Shown: positions 53,727 to 62,270 of the stretch, piece by piece
How positions within the stretch are numbered: the first letter of the stretch is position 1
Layout: each line of letters opens with the position of its first letter
From: Sphingomicrobium astaxanthinifaciens
GTDB taxonomy: Bacteria > Pseudomonadota > Alphaproteobacteria > Sphingomonadales > Sphingomonadaceae
NCBI RefSeq assembly: GCF_022865105.1
Contig: NZ_JAKNYM010000002.1
Location: forward strand, 1,087,501 to 1,151,500
Length of the DNA: 64,000 nt
Reading direction: 5' to 3'
Position numbers and translations under genes: made by a program
Notes under the pieces: generated by a model
What the model was told of the DNA's origin: nothing
Seen by the model: only the letters and a program-made list of their open reading frames with translations
Databases searched by the model: none

Positions 53727-54371
53727 CTAGCTCGCGCGGGAGATCGGCGTGCGCTGCTGGTCGAGCCAGCGCACGAGGTCGTTGAGCGGCATCAGCGTGT
53801 TGAAGGTGATCCCCGCGCATTCGTCATCCTGCCAGCAGACCGAGGCGCGGATCGGCGCCAGCCCGGGCAGCCCCACCCCGAGATCCTTGCCGCGCGGCAG
53901 GACCTCGCGGACCGCGACCTTGACCCCGCCCTGGCTGATATCCTCGATCCGCGCGGGGATCGGGCGACAGTCGAGATAGAGCGTCGCGGCGCAATCGACC
54001 TCGATCCGCGGCATCCGCGGACGCGGACCCTCCATCGAGGTGTGGAGGATGTGGAGCACGTCGATCTTGTGGTCGAACTGCACCCCGACATTGTGCTCCT
54101 TGGTCCAGATCGCGCGCCCCGAGATCGGTTCGCCGCTCTTGAGTTCGACCGTCAGCCGGTCGCCCTCGCGGACCTTGCAATAGGCGCGGATCATCATGCC
54201 CCCCGCCGAGATGTTCTTGATGAGGCACAATTCGCGACGCTCGCCGAGCGTGATCGCCCCGACCCGGAACAGCGTGAGGTGCCGTTCGCCCGCGCGCTGC
54301 TCGGTGCGCTCGGGCGCGGGGGCCTCCTCGGCGAAGGAATAGAGCGTGGTCTGCATCGACTGGTCGCTCAA
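53727..54371 (-). CDS. Protein with two PilZ-like domains
   Basis: A 214-residue protein with tandem PilZ-like halves. The first has ERHLTLFRVGAI and CLIKNISAGGMMIRAY with GRAIWTKEHNVGVQF. The second has RIEVDCAATLYLDCRPIPARIEDISQGGVKVAV and ASVCWQDDECAGITFN. The NISAGG and DISQGG signatures are the c-di-GMP-loop type. A TTG start at 54371 follows AGAGGAGG by 5 bases; an ATG at 54401 lacks such a site. Convergent with the single PilZ gene. Confidence 0.78.
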   Translation of the reverse strand: MSDQSMQTTLYSFAEEAPAPERTEQRAGERHLTLFRVGAITLGERRELCLIKNISAGGMMIRAYCKVREGDRLTVELKSGEPISGRAIWTKEHNVGVQFDHKIDVLHILHTSMEGPRPRMPRIEVDCAATLYLDCRPIPARIEDISQGGVKVAVREVLPRGKDLGVGLPGLAPIRASVCWQDDECAGITFNTLMPLNDLVRWLDQQRTPISRAS

Positions 54372-54671
54372 CGCGGCCTCCTCTTGTTGCACCCGGTGCA
54401 CCGCCCGATCGGCGGCAGCGCCCGGTCAGCGGCATCGCCCGGTCGGCGGCCGTCGCATCCTCCCAGATATGTCGACTGCCTTACCAACTGGTTAGACGCG
54501 CCACCGCAATTGTGCTGCCCGGGGCCGCAATCGGTCCGATCCGGTGCGAATTGGCCTCGGGTCGGCGCGCGCGGTTGCGGCTCGTCGCACCCCGCTTGAC
54601 AGCGCGCGCGATTGACGTTTGGTCGCGAATTGGGCAGAGGGTTCAATGTCTTAGCATCCGGGGGCCGACCC
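54372..54671. other. 300-base intergenic region
   Basis: No credible gene was found between the PilZ gene and the glycosyltransferase gene. It holds three 17-base repeats near its left end (54402-54451) and a less G+C-rich stretch at 54465-54520; the promoters of both divergent genes must lie here. A stretch resembling tRNA arms near 54475-54500 does not fold into a tRNA. Confidence 0.5.
54402..54451. repeat. Three tandem 17-bp repeats
   Basis: CGCCCGATCGGCGGCA (54402), CGCCCGGTCAGCGGCA (54419) and CGCCCGGTCGGCGGCC (54436) are spaced exactly 17 bases apart, with one or two differences between units. They lie just upstream of the two-domain PilZ gene's start and could be regulatory or a simple tandem duplication. 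Confidence 0.7.
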
Positions 54672-56234
54672 ATGACAAGTATCGCCGAGCGCGCCACGCC
54701 GCGCGCAGGGCGGCTGGCGCCGTCGCTGGCCACGGCGTTCGTGGCGCTGCTGGCCAGCCTGCCGCTGCTCGCGCTCGCCAGCCCGATCGACCATGACGAG
54801 ACGCAATATCTCGCCGCGGCCGAGCTGTTCGCGGCCGGGCTCGCGCCCTTTCGCGACTTCCTCTACCTCCAGACCCCCTACCAGATCTACGTCCTCGCGC
54901 CGCTGCTCGCGCTCGAGCCGCACGCGCTGCTGGTCGCGCGCCTGGCCTCGGGGCTGGCCGGGGCGGGGGTGATCGGGCTGCTGTTCGCCGCGCTGCGCGA
55001 GGCGCGGGTGCCCGTGCGCGAGGCGATGCTCGCCGCCGGGGCGTTGTGGTTCTGCCATGCCTTCCTGTTCGGGGTCACGCTGGTGCGCAACGATGCGCTG
55101 CCCGCGCTGCTGCTCGCCGCCGCGCTGTTCCTCGCGATGAGCGCGCTACGACCGGGGCGCCCGGCGCGGCGCTACAAGTGGCTGCTCGTCGGGCTCGCGC
55201 TCGGCGCCGCGACGGGCACCAAGCTCAGCTATGCGGTGATGGCGGGCGCGCTGGTCGCCTTTCCCGCCGTCGCCTGGACGCTCGGGGCGATGCGCGCGCG
55301 CCGCGCGCTCGCCACGCTGCTGATCACCGGCTCGGGGGTGGTGCTCGCGCTCGTCCCGCTGCTGTGGATCCGCGCCGGCGCGCCCGCCGCCTTCGACTAT
55401 GGCAATTTCGCCTATCACGCCGAGGCGCCCTTCCTGTGGTACGAGGCCAATGGACGCGGCCATCGCCTGACGTGGGGGATGAAGCTGGTCGACGCGCTGC
55501 TCACGCTCGCGCGCGGGCCCGCGCTGGTCGCGCTCCTCCTCTACGCGATCGCGCGGATCCGCCTGCTGCGCGCGCGCCGGCTGCAGCCGCCCGCGCTGAT
55601 CCTGACCGACCTGTGCGTGCTCGCGGGGCTGGTCGCCACGCTCGCGCCGACGCCGATCCACCGCCAATATGCGATCCCGCTGCTGCCGCCGCTGTTCCTC
55701 GGGCTGGGGCTGCTCTGGGTGCGCCAGCGCGACCTCGTGCCCGCGGGGCGATGGGTGCGCGGCGCGCTCGCGCTCTCGCTGCTCGTCGGGCTGGTCCAGC
55801 CGCTCTACAACCTGGGCGGCGCGCTGGCCGACCGGCCCACGCCGCTGGTGGTGGCCGAAGAAGGCCGGCTGCTCGCCGAGCTGGTACGCGCCGAGGGGCT
55901 CGAGGGGAGCGTCGCCACGCTCAGCCCCGAGACGGTGGTCGGCAGCGGGCTCGCGCTCGACCCCGCCTTCGCCACCGGCCCCTTCGCCTATCGCACCGGC
56001 GACATGATCGCCGCGAGCGAGCGCGATGCGCTCGGCCTGCTCTCGCCCTCGACCGTGACCGCCTATCTCGAAGCCACCGCCCCGGCCGCGATCGTGACCG
56101 GTTACGAGGCGAGCCACACGCGCGACCGCGTCGGGCTCGAGGCGCCGATCGAGGCGTTCGCGCGCGCACACGGGTACCGCCGTGTCGACAGCCCGGTCGG
56201 CGGCGCGGTCTTCTGGTTGCGCCCGTCGCGCTGA
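54672..56234 (+). CDS. Glycosyltransferase family 39-like membrane protein
   Basis: A 520-residue polytopic protein with about ten helices. The N-terminal portion has DHDETQYLAAAELFAAGLAPFRDF, whose acidic pair (DHDE) in the first periplasmic loop is the catalytic D-E motif of GT-C enzymes like PMT/ArnT/DUF2029. QTPYQIYVLAP and KLSYAVMAG follow. It probably moves a sugar from a polyprenyl-phosphate donor, acceptor unknown. Start ATG 54672. C-terminal 130 residues are soluble, unusual detail for the family. Confidence 0.75.
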   Translation: MTSIAERATPRAGRLAPSLATAFVALLASLPLLALASPIDHDETQYLAAAELFAAGLAPFRDFLYLQTPYQIYVLAPLLALEPHALLVARLASGLAGAGVIGLLFAALREARVPVREAMLAAGALWFCHAFLFGVTLVRNDALPALLLAAALFLAMSALRPGRPARRYKWLLVGLALGAATGTKLSYAVMAGALVAFPAVAWTLGAMRARRALATLLITGSGVVLALVPLLWIRAGAPAAFDYGNFAYHAEAPFLWYEANGRGHRLTWGMKLVDALLTLARGPALVALLLYAIARIRLLRARRLQPPALILTDLCVLAGLVATLAPTPIHRQYAIPLLPPLFLGLGLLWVRQRDLVPAGRWVRGALALSLLVGLVQPLYNLGGALADRPTPLVVAEEGRLLAELVRAEGLEGSVATLSPETVVGSGLALDPAFATGPFAYRTGDMIAASERDALGLLSPSTVTAYLEATAPAAIVTGYEASHTRDRVGLEAPIEAFARAHGYRRVDSPVGGAVFWLRPSR

Positions 56235-56265
56235 GCGGCGCGATGTCGCGAGGCGTCGAGGGAGG

Positions 56266-56296
56266 GAAGGCTGGTGAGCCGAGCAGGGGTCGAACC
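56266..56296. repeat. Copy of the tRNA-Lys 3' end (att-like direct repeat)
   Basis: Bases 56266-56296 match 57065-57095 in 30 of 31 positions. The latter contain the acceptor, CCA and T-arm of the intact tRNA-Lys gene. The two copies are in direct orientation about 800 bases apart. Such duplication of a tRNA 3' end is typical of att sites left by integration into a tRNA gene; no integrase is present in the segment. Confidence 0.7.
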
Positions 56297-56397
56297 GGCC
56301 TTTTGCTAACAACCTAGTTGACTACGAGGAATCAACAGGCGTGACAGGTTCGGGTCGGCACATTAGCGTCGGAGCGAAACAACCGGGGGGTATCCGA

Positions 56398-57003
56398 ATG
56401 CAGTATGAAGTGATCCGGCCTGTCGTTATTGTGGCCTGCGCCGTCGGCCTTTCGGCCTGCGCGGCAAAACCCGTCAACATGACCGTCGGGCAGGTGGCGA
56501 CGGTAGAAGCCCACCGGCTCGCGCCGCTTCACCAGACGATCACGCTGGTTGAGGTATCGGGTGGCAAGGAAACCAAACTTTCCTCGCAGGTGTCGGACGA
56601 GGCGTTCATGGAAGCGCTGCGCCAATCCCTCGCCAACAACAATCTTCTGGCGGCGGGCATGGGTGACTACGAGCTGGCGGCCGAGCTGGTGCGCATCAAG
56701 AAGCCTGCGCTGCTGGTCAGCAGTGGAGTCAGGTCGAAAGTGCGCTACAGGCTCAGTGATCGACAGACCGGCGAACTGCTCATGGATGAGATGGTGCGGA
56801 CCAAATATGTTGAGCCTTTCGGCACCGCCTGGACGTCGGAGATGCGGATCAGGAAGTCGATCGAGGGATCGCTACGCCAAAATGTCGTCCTTTTCATGCA
56901 GCGGCTTGCCGAACAAATGGGCGATGCGCCGCCGCCGCGCCAAGGTGACGGCATCGAGATCAGCATCTTCCCGCCCGCCGAGACGGGCACGTTCGGCTAT
57001 TGA
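56398..57003 (+). CDS. Lipoprotein inside the tRNA-Lys-flanked segment
   Basis: From ATG 56398 the product has 201 residues: a lipobox (VIVACAVGLSACAAKP, LSAC) and a mature part with SDEAFMEALRQSLANNNLL, DYELAAELVRIKKPALL, RYRLSDRQTGELLMDEMV and a C-terminal ISIFPPAETGTF. The pattern resembles UDP-N-acetylglucosamine-independent, LPS-assembly-like small lipoproteins only loosely, and no family is claimed. Its composition is less G+C-rich than neighbours. It is the only gene between the two tRNA-Lys end copies. GGGGGGT precedes the start. Confidence 0.6.
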   Translation: MQYEVIRPVVIVACAVGLSACAAKPVNMTVGQVATVEAHRLAPLHQTITLVEVSGGKETKLSSQVSDEAFMEALRQSLANNNLLAAGMGDYELAAELVRIKKPALLVSSGVRSKVRYRLSDRQTGELLMDEMVRTKYVEPFGTAWTSEMRIRKSIEGSLRQNVVLFMQRLAEQMGDAPPPRQGDGIEISIFPPAETGTFGY

Positions 57004-57070
57004 TCGATCGATAGGGCGCGCGGGCGACCGCTCGCGCGCCATCGGTTGCGGTAGTGTGGGGAGAGAAGGC

Positions 57071-57146
57071 TGGTGAGCCGTGCAGGGGTCGAACCTGCGA
57101 CCTACTGATTAAAAGTCAGTTGCTCTACCAACTGAGCTAACGGCCC
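57071..57146 (-). tRNA. tRNA-Lys (anticodon UUU)
   Basis: On the minus strand the cloverleaf is clear: acceptor GGGCCGT/ACGGCTC, D-arm GCTC-AGTTGGTA-GAGC, anticodon stem ACTGA/TCAGT with loop CTTTTAA (anticodon TTT), variable AGGTC, T-arm GCAGG-TTCGACC-CCTGC, discriminator A and encoded CCA (57071-57073). It recognises AAA and AAG codons. Confidence 0.97.
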
Positions 57147-57199
57147 ATCCAGCCGGGTGCCGACCTAGCGAGCCCTCGGCGCTTCATCAAGGCATGATT

Positions 57200-57691
57200 T
57201 CAGTTTTTGCGCCGCGCCCGCCGGAGCCGCGCCGCGAGGTGACGCAGCGCGAGCCCGCCGGTGATCCGCCAGTCGGGCGCGATCTGCGCGAGCGGGACGA
57301 GCGCGCTCGCACGTTCGCCCAGCGCGGCGTGGGGAATGGTCAGCGCGCGGCCGTGATAGTCGCCCCCGTCCCAGGCGAGGATGTCGAGGTCGAGCACGCG
57401 CGGGCCCCAGGCCTTGCCCGGGCGGCGGCCAAATTCGTGCTCGATGAATTTCAAGCTCGCGAGCATCGCCTCGGGCTCGAGGTCGCTCTCGACGATCGCG
57501 GCGGCGTTGGCGAAGTCGCGTCCGGCGCCGCCGAAGGCGGGGTTGAGGAGGATGGGGGAGGCGTCGAACAGCTCGTGGTCGCGCGCCAGCCGCGCGATCG
57601 CCGCCTCGACCACCGCGGCGGGGCGACCGTGGCGCGGGTGCACGCGATTCGAGCCGATGCCGATGCCGTAGACATGCTTGCTTGCGGTCAT
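57200..57691 (-). CDS. folK: 2-amino-4-hydroxy-6-hydroxymethyldihydropteridine diphosphokinase
   Basis: FolK pyrophosphorylates hydroxymethyl-dihydropterin in folate synthesis. The 163 residues have IGIGSNRVHPRHGRP, LLNPAFGGAGRDFANAAAIVES, RRPGKAWGPRVLDLDIL (the HPPK signature) and LTIPHAALGERA. The start of the family, YGIGIGSN, fits ATG 57691. Divergent from the UDG-GNAT gene. Confidence 0.93.
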   Translation of the reverse strand: MTASKHVYGIGIGSNRVHPRHGRPAAVVEAAIARLARDHELFDASPILLNPAFGGAGRDFANAAAIVESDLEPEAMLASLKFIEHEFGRRPGKAWGPRVLDLDILAWDGGDYHGRALTIPHAALGERASALVPLAQIAPDWRITGGLALRHLAARLRRARRKN

Positions 57692-57809
57692 TTACGCTCG
57701 CTCCTCCAGCCGTGCCGCGCTCGCGCGCGCGCCCCGTCCTTAGAGCGGTCGCATGAAAAGGGAAGAGAGGCCTTTCCCAAGGTCCTCGCGGCGCGGTAGG
57801 GATCGGCGC

Positions 57810-58979
57810 ATGTCGCATGTCTCGCCCGCCGATCTGTCCCCGCTCCCCACCGCCGAACCGCCCCGCGACTGCCCGCTATGCCCGCGGCTGGTCGACCTGC
57901 GGGTGCGGCTGCGCCGCGAGCATCCCGACTGGTACAACGCCCCGGTGCCCGCGTTCGGCGACCCCGGGGCGGGGGTGGCGATCATCGGGCTCGCGCCGGG
58001 CAAGCAGGGCGCGCATCGCACCGGGCGTCCCTTCACGGGCGATTATGCGGGCGACCTGTTGTTCGACACGCTGATGCGGGTCGGGCTGTCGGTCGGCCGG
58101 TATGACAGCCGGATCGACGACGGGGTCGAGCTGAAGGGCGCGATCATCCTCAACGCGGTCAAGTGCCTGCCGCCCGAGAACAAGCCGACGGGGCAGGAAA
58201 TCCAGCACTGCCGCCCCTTCCTCGAGGAGATGCTCGGCCAGCTGCCCGGCGTCCACACGCTGTTCGCGCTCGGCAAGATCGCGCATGACGCGGCTTGCCG
58301 CGCGCTCGGCATGACGCTCAATCGCAACAAGTTCGGGCATGGCAACGTGCATCATGCCCCGAACGGGCTGCGGCTGGTCGATAGCTATCATTGCAGTCGC
58401 TACAACCAGAATACCGGGCGATTGTCCGACGAGATGTTCCTGATGGCGCTGCGCAAGGCGGTCAGCCCGGGGCTCAAGGGCGAGCCGGCGGAGGAATTGC
58501 GCACCGAGCGGCTGGTGCTGCGCCGCGCGCGGCCCGACGACGCCGAAGCGCTGCACCGGCTGTTCACCGACGAGGAGACGATGCGCAGCTGGTCGACCAC
58601 CGTGCACGACACGATGTTCGAGACGCAGGAATGGCTGCGCGGCATGATCGAGGCGGCGGGGCCCCATTCGGACGATTTCATCGTCGAGAAGGACGGCGAG
58701 CTGATCGGCAAGTGCGGGCTGTGGGACGTGCCCGAGATCGGCATGATGATCCGCCGCGAGGACTGGGGGCAGGGGTACGCCACCGAGGCGCTCGCCGCCT
58801 ATCGCGACTATATCCGCACCCGCGGGCTGCGCTACATGTTCGCCGACGTCGACCCCGCCAATGTCGGCTCGTTGAAGGCGCTCGAGAAGGTCGGGTTCAC
58901 CCGCTCGGGCTACAAGGAAAAGGCGATGAGGCACGGCGACCGCTGGGTCGACAGCGTGTATTTGCGGATCGACCTCTAG
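57810..58979 (+). CDS. Uracil-DNA glycosylase (family 5-like) fused to a GNAT acetyltransferase
   Basis: A 389-residue two-domain protein. Residues 1-225 are a 4Fe-4S uracil-DNA glycosylase: cluster cysteines C21 and C24 in RDCPLCPR, C119 in NAVKCLPPENKP and C134 in HCRPFL; motif GLAPGKQGAHRTGRPFTGDYAG at about 60 on, in which the acidic residue of motif A is absent as in family 5 (UdgB); and YHCSRYNQNTGRL near 193. From about 228 (ELRTERLVLRRARPDDAEALHRLF) it is a GNAT domain with acetyl-CoA segment RREDWGQGYATEAL. UDG excises uracil from DNA; the GNAT substrate is unknown. The join is in one uninterrupted frame. Confidence 0.88.
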   Translation: MSHVSPADLSPLPTAEPPRDCPLCPRLVDLRVRLRREHPDWYNAPVPAFGDPGAGVAIIGLAPGKQGAHRTGRPFTGDYAGDLLFDTLMRVGLSVGRYDSRIDDGVELKGAIILNAVKCLPPENKPTGQEIQHCRPFLEEMLGQLPGVHTLFALGKIAHDAACRALGMTLNRNKFGHGNVHHAPNGLRLVDSYHCSRYNQNTGRLSDEMFLMALRKAVSPGLKGEPAEELRTERLVLRRARPDDAEALHRLFTDEETMRSWSTTVHDTMFETQEWLRGMIEAAGPHSDDFIVEKDGELIGKCGLWDVPEIGMMIRREDWGQGYATEALAAYRDYIRTRGLRYMFADVDPANVGSLKALEKVGFTRSGYKEKAMRHGDRWVDSVYLRIDL

Positions 58980-59563
58980 TCGAGCGAGCGCATCGCCGCA
59001 TAGTCGAGCGTGCGGAACAGCAGCAGCAGCATTGCCAGCGGCGCATCGACCGGCGCCCCGGGGGCGAGCGCGAGCTGGCCGCGCGGTGCCGGACCGCCGC
59101 GCAGCGCGGCGCGGATCGGCGCGAGCAACCCGGACAGGCGGCGCGGCGCCGGCTCGGGCCGCCGGGTCGAGCCCAGCACGCGATCGCCGTCGACGAGCAG
59201 GAGGTCGCTGTCCATCAGCGCCTCGAGCGCCCGCGCCGCGCCGGCGCGTCGCGACAGGCCGCTTGGTGGCACCAGCTCGAGCCAGGGGCGGCGCGCGCCG
59301 TCCTCGAGCACGAAGCCGCGGGTGCGCAGCGCCGAAGTGAGGCGCGGGACGACGATCGCCGCGCGCGGCGTGCCGCCGACGTCGAGCGCGATGCGCGTGC
59401 CGCGGCGCTCGATCCGCCCCACGTCGGCTCCGTCGCGATCGACCAGCGTGGCCGCGCGCAGGTAGCGCGCACGCGCCATCCGCGCGACGAGCAGCGGGAC
59501 CCCCGCGGCGTCCTCGAGCCGGAAGTCGGTGCCCTCGCGCCAGAGGCGGTAGGCAGGATCCAT
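58976..59563 (-). CDS. Hypothetical protein downstream of aguB
   Basis: A 195-residue soluble protein rich in Arg, Leu and Ala. The first half alternates beta-like stretches (VPLLVARMARARYL, IALDVGGTPRAAIV) reminiscent of an LURP/scramblase-type fold, but this is only an impression. Its ATG overlaps the aguB stop (TGATG), so it is likely translated with aguAB. Its end overlaps the UDG-GNAT stop by 4 bases on the other strand. No function is proposed. Confidence 0.6.
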   Translation of the reverse strand: MDPAYRLWREGTDFRLEDAAGVPLLVARMARARYLRAATLVDRDGADVGRIERRGTRIALDVGGTPRAAIVVPRLTSALRTRGFVLEDGARRPWLELVPPSGLSRRAGAARALEALMDSDLLLVDGDRVLGSTRRPEPAPRRLSGLLAPIRAALRGGPAPRGQLALAPGAPVDAPLAMLLLLFRTLDYAAMRSLD

Positions 59564-60417
59564 CACAGGTCCTGCGCGAGCCGTCCGTAGAGTTCGGGGC
59601 GGCGGTCACGGAAGAAGCCGAATGCGGCGCGGTGCTGGCGCACCCTGGCGATGTCGAAGCTGGCGGTCAGCACGCCCGTCTCGGTCGCGCCGAATTCCTC
59701 GACGATGTCGCCGCGCTCGTCGCAGATGAAGCTGTGGCCGTAAAAATGCTGCCCGCATTCCTCGCCGATGCGGTTGGCGGCGACCACGGGAACCACGTTC
59801 GAGACCGCATGGCCGATCATCGCGCGGCGCCACATCCGACTGGTGTCGAGCGTGGGGTCGTGCGGCTCCGAACCGATCGCGGTCGGGTAGAAGAGGATCT
59901 CTGCCCCCAAGAGCATCATCGCGCGCGCGGTCTCGGGGTACCATTGGTCCCAGCAGATGCCGACCCCCATGTGGCGTTCGCCGGGGCCCTTCCAGACCTT
60001 GAAGCCGGTGTTGCCGGGGCGGAAATAGAACTTTTCCTCGTACCCGGGACCGTCGGGGATGTGACTCTTGCGATAGACGCCCGCGATCCGTCCCCCCGGT
60101 GCGATCCAGGCGAGCGAATTGTAATGATGCGGCCCGTCGGCCTCGAAGAAACTGGTCGGGATCCAGATCGACAGTTCCTCGGCGAGCGCCTGCATCGCGC
60201 GCACGCTCGGGTGATCGGCGGTCGGGCGCGCGCCCGCGAACAGCGCCTCGTCCTCCTCGCGGCAGAAATAGGGGCCCTCGAACAGTTCGGGAGGGAGCAC
60301 CACCTCGGCGCCCTTGCCCGCCGCCTCGCGCACCAGCTCGGTGACGTTGGCGATATTCTCCTCGACCCCGCCGCCGAGCGCGAGCTGGAGGGCGGAGACG
60401 GTGATCTTGTCGGTCAT
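59563..60417 (-). CDS. aguB: N-carbamoylputrescine amidase
   Basis: A 284-residue nitrilase-superfamily enzyme that turns N-carbamoylputrescine into putrescine. The catalytic triad is expected at E44 in LPPELFEGPYF, a lysine in YRKSHIPDGPG and the cysteine in GVGICWDQWYPE. GSEPHDPTLDT and MWRRAMIGHA are typical AguB blocks. It overlaps aguA by 4 bases (ATGA), giving consecutive pathway steps. Confidence 0.95.
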   Translation of the reverse strand: MTDKITVSALQLALGGGVEENIANVTELVREAAGKGAEVVLPPELFEGPYFCREEDEALFAGARPTADHPSVRAMQALAEELSIWIPTSFFEADGPHHYNSLAWIAPGGRIAGVYRKSHIPDGPGYEEKFYFRPGNTGFKVWKGPGERHMGVGICWDQWYPETARAMMLLGAEILFYPTAIGSEPHDPTLDTSRMWRRAMIGHAVSNVVPVVAANRIGEECGQHFYGHSFICDERGDIVEEFGATETGVLTASFDIARVRQHRAAFGFFRDRRPELYGRLAQDL

Positions 60418-61409
60418 TGCGGCACCTGTTGCGAAATGCAGTGGAACGACCCCCCACCGGTGAGGATGTGGTCGGCACGGATGCCGGTGACGCGATGGTC
60501 GGGGAAGAGCCCGCCGATCGCCTCGATCGCGGCGAGGTCGTTGGCAGCGCCGTAGAGCGGCACCACCACCGCGGCATTGCCGATGAGGAAGTTCATGTAG
60601 CTGGCGGGCACGAGCCGCTGCTCGCCCGTCTCTGGGTCGGGGCGCATCACCGCGCCGGGCGAGGGGATGGCCGTCACCTCGAGGTCGGCGTCGAGCAGCG
60701 CGGCGGCGGCATCGGCATAGGCATCCGCATTGGGATCGGCCTCGCCCGCGGGTTCGGGAATGGCGACCTTCCCGGGCGCGACGAAGCGCGCGAGGTTGTC
60801 CACATGCCCGTCGGTATGATCGTTTCGGAGCCCGTTGCCGAGCCAGACGATGCGGGTCGCGCCGAGATCGCGTTTGAGCTGTTCTTCGATCTGCTCGCGG
60901 CTGAGGCCCGGGTTGCGGTTGGGGTTGAGGAGGCATTCCTCGGTGGTGATGAAGGTGCCCGACCCGTCGCCGTCTATGGCGCCGCCCTCAAGGATCCAGT
61001 CGGCCTTTTGATAGGGCAGGTCGGCGGTGGCGGCGAGGCGCTCGCCCACGCTGTCGTCGCCTTCGAGCTCATATTTGCCGCCCCAGCCGTTGAAGCCGAA
61101 CCCCTGCGCGCGGCGCGCGTCGCCCGTGCCGAGGATGATCGGCCCGGTATCGCGCAGCCAGATGTCGCCGAAGGGCTCGACGATGACGGTGGCGAAGGGG
61201 GCGAGGCGGCGCGCCTCGGCGGCGGCCTCCTCGGTGGCGGCGACAAGGCGGATCTCCTCGCCCTCGCCGCCTGCATGGAGCGCGGCGGCGAGCGCGGCGA
61301 CCTCGGCCTGCGCGGGCGCCAGATCGTCTTCCCACAGGTCGGGATGGCTGGGAAAGCCGATCCACATCGCGTCGTGCGGGGCCCATTCGGGAGGGGGAGC
61401 ATTGGTCAT
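60414..61409 (-). CDS. aguA: Agmatine deiminase
   Basis: A 331-residue guanidino-group hydrolase converting agmatine to N-carbamoylputrescine. It has WIGFPSHPDLW near the start, GDIWLRDTGPI, NGWGGKY, DWILEGGAIDGDGSGTFITTEECLLNPNRNP and DGHVDNLARFV, and the catalytic cysteine about C324 in GGGSFHCISQQVP. First gene of aguA-aguB-hypothetical. No arginine decarboxylase was seen nearby, so agmatine must come from elsewhere. Confidence 0.95.
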   Translation of the reverse strand: MTNAPPPEWAPHDAMWIGFPSHPDLWEDDLAPAQAEVAALAAALHAGGEGEEIRLVAATEEAAAEARRLAPFATVIVEPFGDIWLRDTGPIILGTGDARRAQGFGFNGWGGKYELEGDDSVGERLAATADLPYQKADWILEGGAIDGDGSGTFITTEECLLNPNRNPGLSREQIEEQLKRDLGATRIVWLGNGLRNDHTDGHVDNLARFVAPGKVAIPEPAGEADPNADAYADAAAALLDADLEVTAIPSPGAVMRPDPETGEQRLVPASYMNFLIGNAAVVVPLYGAANDLAAIEAIGGLFPDHRVTGIRADHILTGGGSFHCISQQVPQ

Positions 61410-61423
61410 GAACGGGCCTTTGG

Positions 61424-61456
61424 CACGAAAAAGGGCGACCCGGAAGGGCCGCCCTC
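61424..61456 (-). terminator. Rho-independent terminator of rpsD
   Basis: On the minus strand GGGCGGCCC (61446-61454) pairs with GGGTCGCCC (61433-61441), loop TTCC, followed by five U residues (UUUUUCG). It lies about 30 bases after the rpsD stop and just before the aguA start. Confidence 0.9.
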
Positions 61457-61482
61457 TTCGTCTGTCGCGATTTCGCTGGAGC

Positions 61483-62097
61483 TTAGCGCGAGTAGAATTC
61501 GACGACCAGGTTGGGTTCCATGCGCACCGGGTAGGGCACCTCGTCGAGCGTGGGCACGCGGGTGAAGGTGACCTGGTGGTCGCTGTCGACCGAGACATAG
61601 TCGGGGATGTCGCGTTCGGCGAGGCTCTGCGCCTCGAGGACGAGCGCCATTTCCTTGGCCTTCGGGCCGAGCGAGATTTCATCGCCGACGTCGCAGCGAC
61701 GCGAGGCGATGTTGCACTTCACGCCGTTGACGCGGATGTGGCCGTGGCTGACGAGCTGGCGCGCGGCCCAGATGGTCGGCGCGAACTTGGCGCGGTAGAC
61801 GATCATGTCGAGACGGCGCTCGAGCAGGCCGATGAGGTTCTGGCTGGCGTCGCCCTTCATGCGGCTGGCGTCCTGGAAGGTGCGCTTGAACTGCTTTTCG
61901 GTGACGTCGCCGTAATAGCCCTTAAGCTTCTGCTTGGCGCGCAGCTGCAGGCCGTAGTCCGACATCTTGCCCTTGCGGCGCTGGCCGTGCTGGCCGGGGC
62001 CATATTCGCGGCGATTGACCGGGCTCTTCGGGCGACCGAAGACGTTTTCGCCCATGCGGCGGTCGAGTTTGTACTTGGCGCTGGTGCGCTTCGACAT
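61483..62097 (-). CDS. rpsD: 30S ribosomal protein S4
   Basis: A 204-residue primary 16S rRNA-binding protein. It has [42 protein letters not shown]-type N-terminal sequence and an S4 domain ([33 protein letters not shown], about 94-125), ending LVVEFYSR. Stand-alone rpsD is common in alphaproteobacteria. An excellent terminator follows. Confidence 0.97.
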   Translation of the reverse strand: MSKRTSAKYKLDRRMGENVFGRPKSPVNRREYGPGQHGQRRKGKMSDYGLQLRAKQKLKGYYGDVTEKQFKRTFQDASRMKGDASQNLIGLLERRLDMIVYRAKFAPTIWAARQLVSHGHIRVNGVKCNIASRRCDVGDEISLGPKAKEMALVLEAQSLAERDIPDYVSVDSDHQVTFTRVPTLDEVPYPVRMEPNLVVEFYSR

Positions 62098-62270
62098 GGT
62101 GTTTCTCCAACTAGCTTGTGTTCGTGTCCGGACCGCTCCGCCATCCCTGTCGGGCTGACGCGATCACCACTTCACCGGACCTGTGGGATCAATTGCGAAG
62201 GCGCGCCTAGCCGAGGCGGGCTGCAAGGTCAAGCGTTGCAGCCCCTTAGCGAGCCTGCCATGGCGGGCGC

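Noticed and set aside
54475-54510. tRNA-like phrase (AACCAGTTGGTAAGGC on the minus strand)
   Set aside because: No acceptor stem, T-arm or CCA can be paired around it, so it is not a tRNA gene.
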